A DNA stretch of 64,000 bases from Liolophura sinensis (Eukaryota > Mollusca > Polyplacophora > Chitonida > Chitonidae), in assembly GCF_032854445.1 (NCBI RefSeq), contig NC_088305.1, forward strand, positions 503,001-567,000, read 5' to 3'. Positions 29,401 through 41,400 of the stretch are shown here, in pieces (positions within the stretch are counted from its first letter, which is position 1; each line of letters opens with the position of its first letter). The notes beneath the pieces were generated by a model. It saw only the letters and a program-made list of their open reading frames with translations. It did no database searches and had not been told where the DNA came from. A program made the translations under genes and the position numbers.

Positions 29401-32400
29401 ATTACTTACTTCATTTATTTGCTAGATATTTCAAAAGGAACGTGAAAGGTTATCTTTTATAGCATTTAACATCTGATGTAAGAGCCAGGGTGAATCAAGC
29501 AACATAACTGACACAGGGTTCTGAACTACACAGCAATGAACGCAGTATATGTATACAAAGCCACCGAGGTCTGAGCTTCTGTAAGCTGACAGGCTAAGTC
29601 ATTATATAAGCTGGCATTCTGTAAGCTAACAGGCTGTCATTCTGCAAGCTGACAGGCTAAGTCATTTTGTAAGCTGACAGGCTAAGTCATTCTGCAAGCT
29701 GACAAACTAAGTCATTCTGTAAGCTGACAGGCTAAGTCATTCTGCAAGCTGACAAACTAAGTCATTCTGTAAGCTGACAGGCTAAGTCATTCTGTGAGCT
29801 GACAGGCTGTCATTCTGTAAGCTGACAGGCTACATCATTCTGTAAGCTGACAGGCTACGTAATTCTCTGAGCTGACAGACTAGGTCATTCTGTAGAATGA
29901 CAGACTAAGTCATTCTGTAAACCAATTAAGAACTTTCAATTCTTGAACTTCAGGAAACACTTACCTCGTTGTCTTTGTAGGGTCTAAAATCACCATCTTT
30001 GTCGGTCTTGACATCAAGGGCAAAAGTGTCCACATTATTTTCATCATTATTTGTCAAGGTCAGACGTTCAAGCTCAACTGGAAATGTTGGCGACAAAATC
30101 ACTGCTACAAAGAGATTCTCCTCATTGCTACGGAAAGCCGAAACGCTTGAGGGTCGCAGATTGGACACATCTTCATTTCGATCAGATGTACTAATAGCAG
30201 ATTCTGGAACCAAATCGGGGTTATCCATGACTTCATCAACGCAACCTGGTGGTGGTACAACACTAGGTGTGCCTGGTGGTTGTACTACACTTGGTGTGCC
30301 TGGTGGTGGTACAACACTTGGTGTGAATGGTGGTGGTACCACGCTTGGTGTGCGTGGTGATGGTACAACACTTGGTGTGCCTGGTGCTGGTACAACGCTT
30401 GGTGTGCCTGGTGGTGATACAATGCTTGGTGTGACTGGTGGTGGTACTACTCTTGGTGTGCCTGGTGGTGGTATTACACTTGGTGTGCCTGGTGGTGGTA
30501 CTACACTTGGTGTGCCTGGTGGTGGTACAACGCTTGGTGTGCCTGGTGGTGGTGCCACGCTTGGTGTGCCTGGTGGTGGTACTACACTTGGTGTGCCTGG
30601 TGGTGGTACAAGGCTTGGTGTACCTGGTGGTGGTACAACACTTGGTGTGCCTGGAGGTGGCACAACACTTGGTGTGCCTGGTGGTGGTACAACGCTTGGT
30701 GTGCCTGGTGGTGGTACTACACTTGGTGTGCCTGGTGGTGGTACAACGCTTGGTGTACCTGGTGGTGGTACAACACTTGGTGTGCTTGGTGGTGGTACAA
30801 CACTTGGCGTGCCTGGTGGTGGTACAACACTTGGTGTGCCTGGTGGTGGTACAACGCTTGGTGTACCTGGTGGTGGTACAACACTTGGTGTGCCTGGTTG
30901 TGGTACAACACTTGGTGTGCCTGGTGGTGGTACAATGCTTGGTGTGCCAGGTGGTGGTACAACACTTGGTGTGCCTGGTGGTGGTAGTACACTTGGTGTG
31001 CCTGGTGGTGGTACTACACTTGGTGTGCCTGGTGGTGGCACAACACTTGGTGTGCCTGGTGGTGGTACAACACTTGGGGTGCCAGGTGGTAATACAACAC
31101 TTGGTGTGCCTGGTGGTGGCATAACACTTGGCGTGCCTGGTGGTGGTACAACACTTGGTGTGCCTGGTGGTGGCATAACACTTGGCGTGCCTGGTGGTGG
31201 TACAACACTTGGAGTGCCTGGTGGTGGTACAACACTTGGTGTGCCTGGTGGTGGTACAACACTTGGCGTGCCTGGTGGTGGTACAACTCTTGGTGTGCCT
31301 GGTGGTGGTACAATGCTTGGTGTACCTGGTGGTGGTACAACGCTTGGTGTGCTTGGTGGTGATACAACATTTGGCGTGCCTGGTGGTGGTACAACACTTG
31401 GTGTGCCTGCTGGTGGCATAACACTTGGCGTGCCTGGTGGTGATACAACACTTGGCGTGCCTTGTGGTGGTACAAAACTTGGTGTGCCTGGTGGTGGTAC
31501 AACACTTGGCGTGCCTGGTGGTGGTACAACACTTGGCGTGCCTGGTGGTGGTACAACACCTGGGGTGCCTGGTGGTGGTACAACGCTTGGCGTGCCTGGT
31601 GGTGGTACAACACTTGGGGTGCCTGGTGGTGATACAACGCTTGGCGTGCCCGGTGGTGGTACAACACTTGGTGTCCCTGGTGGTGGTACAAGGCTTGGCG
31701 TGCCTGGTGGTGGTAGAACACTTGGTGTGCCTGGTGGTGGCATAACACTTGGCGTGCCTGGTGGTGATACAACACTTGGTGTGCCTGGTGGTGGTACTAC
31801 ACTTGGTGTGCCTGGTGGTGGTACAAGGCTTGGTGTACCTGGTGGTGGTACAACACTTGGTGTGCCTGGTGGTGGTACAACGCTTGGTGTGCCTGGAGGT
31901 GGTACAACACTTGGTGTACCTGGTGGTGACACAACACTTGGTGTGCCTGGTGTTGGTATAACACTTGGTGTGCCTGGTGGTGGTACTACACTTGGTGTAC
32001 CTGGTGGTGGCATAACACTTGGCGTGCGTGGTGGTGATACAACACTTGGTGTTCCTGGTGGTGGTAAAACACTTGGCGTGCCTGGTGGTGGTACAACACT
32101 TGGGGTGCCTGGTGGTGATACAACACTTGGTGTGCCTGGAGGTGGTACAACGCTTGGTGAACCTGGTGGTGGTACAACGCTTGGTGTGCTTGGTGGTGAT
32201 ACAACACTTGGCGTGCCTGGTGGTGGTATAACACTTGGTGTGCCTGGTGATGGTACAACACTTGGGGTGCCTGGTGGTGGTACAACGCTAGGTGTGCCTC
32301 GTGGTGGCATAACACTTGGCGTGCCTGGTGGTGATACAACACGTGGTGTGCCTGGTGGTGGCATAACACTTGGTGTGCCTGGTGGTGATACAACACTTGG

Positions 32401-35400
32401 TGTTCCTGGAGGTGGTACAACACTTGGTGTGCCTGGTGGTGGTACAACGCTTGGTGTGCCTGGTGGTGGTACTACACTTGGGGTACCTGGTGGTGGCATA
32501 ACACTTGGCGTGCCTGGTGGTGATACAACACTTGGTGTGCCTGGTGTTGGTATAACCCTTGGTGTGCCTGGTGGTGGTACTACACTTGGTGTACCTGGTG
32601 GTGGCATAACACTTGGCGTGCCTGGTGGTGATACAACACTTGGTGTTTCTGGTGGTGGTAAAACACTTGGCGTGCCTGGTGGTGGTACAACACTTGGGGT
32701 GCCTGGTGGTGATACAACACTTGGTGTGCCTGGAGGTGGTACAACACTTGGTGTGCCTGGTGGTGGTACCACACTTGGGGTACCTGGTGGTGGCATAACA
32801 CTTGGCGTGCCTGGTGGTGATACAACACTTGGCGTGCCAGGTGGTGGTACAACACTTGGTGTGCTTGGTGGTGGTACAACACTTGGCGTGCCTGGTGGTG
32901 GTACAACGCTTGGCGTGCCTGGTGGGGGTACAACACTTGGTGTGCCTGGTGGTGGTATAACACTTGGCGTGCCTGGTGGTGATACAATACTTGGTGTGCC
33001 TGGAGGTGGTACAACACTTGGGGTGCCTTGTGGTGGTTCAACGCTTGGTGTGCCTGGTGGTGGCACTACACTTGGGGTGCCTGGTGGTGGTACAACGCTT
33101 GGCGTGCCTGGTGGTGGTACAACACTTGGGGTGCCTGGTGGTGGTACAACGACTGGCGTGCCTGGTGGTGGTACTACACTCGGTGTGCCTGGTGGTGGCA
33201 TAACACTTGGCGTGCCTGGTGGTGGTATAACACTTGGTGTGCCTGGTGGTGGTACTACACTTGGTGTGCCTGGTGGTGGTACAAGGCTTGGTGTACCTGG
33301 TGGTGGTACAACACTTGGTGTGCCTGGTGGTGGTACAACTCTTGGTGTGCCTGGAGGTGGTACAACACTTGGTGTACCTGGTGGTGACACAACACTTGGT
33401 GTGCCTGGTGTTGGTATAACCCTTGGTGTGCCTGGTGGTGGTACTACACTTGGTGTACCTGGTGGTGGCATAACACTTGGCGTGCCTGGTGGTGATACAG
33501 CACTTGGTGTTCCTGGTGGTGGTACAACACTTGGCAGGCCTGGTGGTGGTACAACACTTGGGGTGCCTGGTGGTGATACAACACTTGGTGTGCCTGGAGG
33601 TGGTACAACGCTTGGTGAACCTGGTGGTGGTACAACGGTTGGTGTGCTTGGTGGTGATACAACACTTGGCGTGCCTTGTGGTGGTACAACACTTGGTGTG
33701 CCTGGTGGTGGTACAACACTTGGGGTGCCTGGTGATGGTACAACGCTAGGTGTGCCTCGTGGTGGCATAACACTTGGTGTGCCTGGACGTGATACAACAC
33801 TTGGTGTGCCTGGTGGTGGTACAACGCTTGGTGTGCCTGGTGGTGGTACTACACTTGGTGTACCTGGTGGTGGCATAACACTTGGCGTGCCTGGTGGTGA
33901 TACAACACTTGGCGTGCCTGGTGGTGGTACAACACTTGGTGTGCTTGGTGGTGGTACAACACTTGGCGTGCCTGGTGGTGGTACAACACTTGGCGTGCCT
34001 GGTGGTGGTACAACACCTGGGGTGCCTGGTGGTGGTACAACGCTTGGCGTGCCTGGTGGTGGCATAACACTTGGCGTGCCTGATGGTGATACAACACTTG
34101 GTGTGCCTGGAGGTGGTACAACACTTGGTGTGCCTGGTGGTGGTACAACACTTGGCGTGCCTGGTGGGGGTACAACACTTGGTGTGCCTGGTGGTGGCAT
34201 AACACTTGGCGTGCCTGGTGGTAATACAACACTTGGTGTGCCTGGAGGTGGTACAACACTTGGGGTGCCTTGTGGTGGTTCAACGCTTGGTGTGCCTGGT
34301 GGTGGCACTACACTTGGGGTGCCTGTTGGTGGTACAACGCTTGGCGTGCCTGGTGGTGGTACAACACTTGGGGTGCCTGGTGGTGGTACAACGCCTGGCG
34401 TGCCTGGTGGTGGTACTACACTTGGTGTGCCTGGTGGTGGCATAACACTTGGCGTGCCTGGTGGTGGTACAACACTTGGTGTGCCTGGTGGTGGTACTAC
34501 ACTTGGTGTGCCTGGTGGTGGTACAAGGCTTGGTGTACCTGGTGGTGGTACAACAATTGGTGTGCCTGGTGGTGGTACAACTCTTGGTGTGCCTGGAGGT
34601 GGTACAACACTTGGTGTACCTGGTGGTGACACAACACTTGGTGTGCCTGGTGGTGGTACAACGCTTGGTGTGCCTGGTGGTGGTGCTACACTTGGTGTGC
34701 CTGGTGGTGGCATAACACTTGGCGTGCCTGGTGGTGGTACAACACTTGGTGTTCCTGGTGGTGGTACAACACTTGGTGAACCTGGTGGTGGTAAAACGCT
34801 TGGTGTGCTTGGTGGTGATACAACACTTGGCGTGCCTGGTGGTGGTACAACACTTGGTGTGCCTGGTGGTGGTACAACACTTGGTGTGCCTGGTGGTGGT
34901 ACAACACTTGGTGTGCCTGGTGGTGGCATAACAGTTGGCGTGCCGGGTGGTGGTACAACACGTGGTGTGCCTGGTGGTGGCATAACAGTTGGCGAGCCTG
35001 GTGGTGATACAACACTCGGCGTGCCTGGTGGTGGTAAAACACTTGGTGTGCCTGGTGGTGGTACAACACTTGGTGTGCCTGGTGGTGGTACTACACTTGG
35101 TGTGCCTGGTGGTGGTACAACACTTGGCGTGCCTGGTGGTGATACAACACTTGGTGTGTCTGGAGGTGGTACAACACTTGGTGTGCCTGGTGGTGGTACA
35201 ACGCTTGGTGTGCCTGGTGGTGGTACTACACTTGGTGTCACTGGTGGTGGTACTACACTTGGTGTCCCTGGTGGTGACACAACACTTGGTGTGCCTGGTG
35301 GTGGTACAACGCTTGGTGTGCCTGGTGGTGGTGCTACACTTGGTGTGCCTGGTGGTGGTGCTACACTTGGAGTGCCTGGTGGTGGCATAACACTTGGCGT

Positions 35401-38400
35401 GCCTGGTGGTGGTACAACACTTGGTGTTCCTGGTGGTGGTACAACACTTGGCGTGCCTGGTGGTGGTACAACACTTGGTGTGCCTGGTGGTGGTACAACG
35501 CTTGGTGAACCTGGTGGTGGTACAACGCTTGGTGTGCTTGGTGGTGATACAACACTCGGCGTGTCTGGTGGTGGTACAACACTTGGTGTGCCTGGTGGTG
35601 GTACAACACTTGGGGTGCCTGGTGGTGGTACAACACTTGGTGTGCCTGGTGGTGGCATAACACTTGGCGTGCCTGGAGGTGAAACAACACTCGGCGTGCC
35701 TGGTGGTGGTACAACACTTGGTGTGCCTGGCGGTGGTACAACACTTGGTGTGCCTGGTGGTGGTACTACACTTGGTGTGCCTGGTGGTGGCATAACACTT
35801 GGCGTGCCTGGTGGTGATACAACACTTGGTGTGCCTGGAGGTGGTACAACACTTGGTGTGCCTGGTGGTGGTACAACGCTTGGTGTGCCTGGTGGTGGTA
35901 TTACACTTGGTGTCGCTGGTGGTGGTACTACACTTCGTGTGCCTGGTGGTGGTACTACACTTGGTGTGCCTGGTGGTGGTACAAGGCTTGGTGTACCTGG
36001 TGGTGGTACAACACTTGGTGTGCCTGGTGGTGGTACAACTCTTGGTGTGCCTGGAGGTGGTACAACACTTGGTGTACCTGGTGGTGACACAACACTTGGT
36101 GTGCCTGGTGTTGGTATAACCCTTGGTGTGCCTGGTGGTGGTACTACACTTGGTGTACCTGGTGGTGGCATAACACTTGGCGTGCCTGGTGGTGATACAA
36201 CACTTGGTGTTCCTGGTGGTGGTAAAACACTTGGCGTGCCTGGTGGTGGTACAACACTTGGGGTGCCTGGTGGTGGTACAACACTTGGTGTGCCTGGTGG
36301 TGGTACAACGGTTGGTGTGGTTGGTGGTGATACAACACTTGGCGTGCCTGGTGGTGGTACAACACTTGGTGTGCCTGGTGGTGGTACAACACTTGGTGTG
36401 CCTGGTGGTGGTATTACACTTGGTGTACCTGGTGGTGGTACTACACTTGGTGTGCCTGGTGGTGGCACTACACTTGGTGTGCGTGTTGGTGGTACAAGGC
36501 TTGGTGTACCTGGTGGTGGTACAACACTTGGTGTGCCTGGAGGCGGTACAGGACCTGGTGTGCCTGGTGGTGGTACAATGCTTGGTGTGCCTGGTGGTGG
36601 TACAACACTTGGTGTGCCTGGTGGTAGTAGTACACTTGGTGTGCCTGGTGGTGGTACTACACTTGGTGTGCCTGATGGTGGTACTACACTTGGTGTGCCT
36701 ATTGGTGGTACCACAGTTGGTGTGCCTGGTGGTGGTACAAGGCTTGGTGTACCTGGTGGTGGTACAACACTTGGTGTGCCTGGAGGTGGTACAACACTAG
36801 GTGTGCCTGGTGCTGGTACAACACTTGGTGTGCCTGGTGGTGGTACTACACTTGGTGTGCCTGGAGGTGGCATAACACTTGGCGTGCCTGGTGGTGATAC
36901 AACACTTGGTGTTCGTGGTGGTGGTACAACACTTGGCGTGCCTTGTGGTGGTACAACACTTGGTGTGCCTGGTGGTGGTACAACGCTTAGTGTACCTGGT
37001 GGTGGCACAACGCTTGGTGTGGTTGGTGGTGATACAACACTCGGCGTGCCTGGTGGTGGTACAACACTTGGTGTGCCTGGTGGTGGTACAACACTTGGGG
37101 TGCCTGGTGGTGGTACAACACTTGGTGTGCCTAGTGGTGGCATAACACTTGGTGTGCCTGGTGGTGGTACAATACGTGGTGTGCCTGGTGGTGGCATAAC
37201 ACTTGGCGTGCCTGGTGGTGATACAACACTTGGTGTGCCTGGAGGTGGTACAACACTTGGTGTGCCTGGTGGTGGTACAACGCTTGGTGTGCCTGGTGGA
37301 GGTAGAACACTTGGTGTGCCTGGTGGTGGTACAATGCTTGGCGTGCCTGGTGGTGGTACAACACTTTGTGTGCCTGGTGGTGGTACAACGCTTGGCGTGC
37401 CTGGTGGTGGTACAACACTTGGTGTGCCTGGTGGTGGTACCACGATTGGTGTGCCTGGTGGTGGTACAACACTTGGCGTGCCTGGTGTTGGTACAACACT
37501 TGGCGTGCCTGGTGGTGGTACAACGCTTGGTGTGCTTGGTGGTGATACAACACTCGGCGTGCCTGGTGGTGGTACAACACTTGGTGTGCCTGGTGGTGGG
37601 ACAACACTTGGGGTGCCTGGTGGTGGTACAACACTTGGTGTGCCTGGTGGTGGCATAACACTTGGCGTGCCTGGTGGTGGTACAACACGTGGTGTGCCTG
37701 GTGGTGGCATAACACTTGGCGTGCCTGGTGGTGATACCAAACTTGGTGTGCCTGGAGGTGGCATAACACTTGGCGTGCCTGGTGGTGGTACAACACGTGG
37801 TGTGCCTGGTGGTGGCATAACACTTGGCGTGCCTGGTGGTGATACCAAACTTGGTGTGCCTGGAGGTGGTACAACACTTGGTGTGCCTGGTGGTGGTACA
37901 ACCCTTGGTGTGCCTGGTGGTGGTACTACACTTGGTGTCGCTGGTGGTGGTACTATACTTGGTGTGCCTGGTGAAGGTACTACACTTGGTGTGCCCGGTG
38001 GTGGTACAAGGCTTGGTGTACCTGGTGGTGGTACAACACTTGGTGTGCCTGGTGGTGGTACAACACTTGGTGTGCTTGGTGGTGGTACAATGCTTGGTGT
38101 GCCTGGTGGTGATACAATACTTGGTGTGCCTGGTGGTGGTAGTACACTTGGTGTGCCTATTGGTGGTACTACGCTTGGTGTGTCTGGTGGTGGCACAACA
38201 CTTGGCGTGCCTGGTGGTGATACAACACTTGGTGTGCCTGGAGGTGGTACAACACTTGGTGTGCCTCGTGGTGGCATAACACTTGGCGTGCCTGGTGGTG
38301 ACACAACAGATGGTGTGCCTGGTGGTGGTACTACACTTGGTGTGCCTGGTGGTGGTATAACACTTGGTGTGCCTGGTGGTGGTACAACACTTGGTGTGCT

Positions 38401-41400
38401 TGGTGGTGGTACAATGCTTGGTGTGCCTGGTGGTGATACAATACTTGGTGTGCCTGGTGGTGGTAGTACACTTGGTGTGCCTATTGGTGGTACTACGCTT
38501 GGTGTGCCTGGTGGTGGCACAACACTTGGTGTGCTTGGTGGTGGTACAACACTTGGGGTGCCAGGTGGTGGCTTAACACTTGGCGTTCCTGGTGGTGGTA
38601 CAACACTTGGTGTGCCTGGTGGTGGTATAACACTTGGCGTGCCTGGTGGTGGTATAACACTTGGTGTGCCTGGTGGTGGTACAATGCTTGGTGTACCTGG
38701 TGGTGGTACAACGCTTGGTGTGCTTGGTGGTGATACAACATTTGGCGTGCCTGGTGGTGGTACCACACTTGGTGTGCCTGCTGGTGGCATAACACTCGGC
38801 GTGCCTGGTGGTGGTACAACACTTGGTGTGCCTGGTGGTGATACAACACTTGGTGTGCCTGGAGGTGGTACAACACTTGGTGTGCCTGGTGGTGGTACAA
38901 CGCTTGGTGTGCCTGGTGGTGGTACTACACTTGGTGTCACTGGTGGTGGTACTACACTTGGTGTCCCTGGTGGTAACACAACACTTGGTGTGCCTGGTGG
39001 TGGTACAACGCTTGGTGTGCCTGATGGTGGTGCTACACTTGGTGTACCTGGTGGTGGTGCTACACTTGGTGTGCCTGGTGGTGGCATAACACTTGGCGTG
39101 CCTGGTGGTGGTACAACACTTGGTGTTCCTGGTGGTGGTACAACACTTGGCGTGCCTGGTGGTGTTACAACACTTGGTGTGCCTGGTGGTGGTACAACGC
39201 TTGGTGAACCTGGTGGTGGTACAACGCTTGGTGTGCTTGGTGGTGATACAACACTCGGCGTGTCTGGTGGTGGTACAACACTTGGTGTGCCTGGTGGTGG
39301 TACAACACTTGGGGTGCCTGGTGGTGGTACAACACTTGGTGTGCCTGGTGGTGGCATAACACTTGGCGTGCCTGGTGGTGAAACAACACTCGGCGTGCCT
39401 GGTGGTGGTACAACATTTGGTGTGCCTGGCGGTGGTACAACACTTGGTGTGCCTGGTGGTGGTACTACACTTGGTGTGCCTGGTGGTGGCATAACACTTG
39501 GCGTGCCTGGTGGTGATACAACACTTGGTGTGCCTGGAGGTGGTACAACACTTGGTGTGCCTGGTGGTGGTACAACGCTTGGTGTGCCTGGTGGTGGTAT
39601 TACACTTGGTGTCGCTGGTGGTGGTACTACACTTGGTGTGCCTGGTGGTGGTACTACACTTGGTGTGCCTGGTGGTGGTACAAGGCTTGGTGTACCTGGT
39701 GGTGGTACAACACTTGGTGTGCCTGGTGGTGGTACAACTCTTGGTGTGCCTGGAGGTGGTACAACACTTGGTGTACCTGGTGGTGACACAACACTTGGTG
39801 TGCCTGGTGTTGGTATAACCCTTGGTGTGCCTGGTGGTGGTACTACACTTGGTGTGCCTGGTGGTGGCATAACACTTGGCGTGCCTGGTGGTGATACAAC
39901 ACTTGGTGTGCCTGGAGGTGGTACAACACTTGGTGTGCCTGGTGGTGGTACAACGCTTGGTGTGCCTGGTGGTGGTATTACACTTGGTGTCGCTGGTGGT
40001 GGTACTACACTTGGTGTTCCTGGTGGTGGTACTACACTTGGTGTGCCTGGTGGTGGTACAAGGCTTGGTGTACCTGGTGGTGGTACAACACTTGGTGTGC
40101 CTGGTGGTGGTACAACACTTGGTGTGCCTGGTGGTGGTACAACACTTGGCGTGCCTGGTGGTGGTACAACACTTGGTGTGCCTGGTGGTGGTACAACGCT
40201 TGGTGTACCTGATGGTGGTACAACGCTTGGTGTGCTTGTTGGTGATACAACATTTGGCGTGCCTGGTGGTGGTACAACACTTGGTGTGCCTGGTGGTGGC
40301 AGAACACTTGGCGTTCCTGGTGGTGATACAACACTTGGTGTGCCTGGTGGTGGTACAACACTTGGTGTGCCTGGTGGTGGTACAAGACTTTGCGTGCCTG
40401 GTGGTGGTACAAGACTTGGCGTGCCTGGTGGTGGTAAAACACTTGGGGTGCCTGGTGGTGGTACAACGCTTGGCGTGCCTGGTGGTGGTACAACACTTGG
40501 GGTGCCCGGTAGTGGTACAACGCTTGGCGTGCCTGTTGGTGGTACAACACTTTGTGTGCCTGGTGGTGGAAGAACGCTTGGCGTGCCTGGTGGTGGTACA
40601 ACACTTGGTGTGCCTGGTGGTGGTACCACGATTGGTGTGCCTGGTGGTGGTACAATACTTGGCGTGCCTGGTGGTGGTACAACACTTGGCGTGCCTGATG
40701 GTGGTACAATACTTGGGGTGCCTGGTGGTGGTACAATGCTTGGTGTGCCTGGTGGTGGTACAACACTTGGCGTGCCTGGTGGTGGTACAACACTTGGCGT
40801 GCCTGATGGTGGTACAACACTTGGGGTGCCTGGTGGTGGTACAATGCTTGGCGTGCCTGGTGGTGGTACAACACTTGGGGTGCCTGGTGGTGATACAACA
40901 CTTGGTGTGCCTGGTGGTGGCATAACACTTGGCGTGCCTGGTGGTGATACAACACTTGGGGTGCCTGGTGGTGGTACAACACTTGGGGTGCCTGGTGGTG
41001 ATACAACACTTGGTGTGCCTGGTGGTGGCATAACACTTGGGGTGCGTGGTGGTGGTACAACACTTCGTGTGCCTGGTGGTGATACAACACTTGGCGTGCC
41101 TGGTGGTGGTACAACACTTGGTGTGCCTGGTGGTGGTACAACACTTGGGGTGCGTGGTGGTGGTACAACAGTTGTTGTGCCTGGTGGTGATACAACACTT
41201 GGCGTGCCTGGTGGTGGTACAACACTTGGTGTTCTTGGTGGTGGTACAACACTTGGTGTGCCTGGTGGTAGTACTACACTTGGTGTGCCTGGTGGTGGTA
41301 CTACACTTGGTGTGCCTGGTGGTGCTATAACGCTTGGTGTGGCTGGTGGTGGTACTACACTTGGTGTGCCTGGTGGTGGTACAACGTTTGGTGTGCCTGG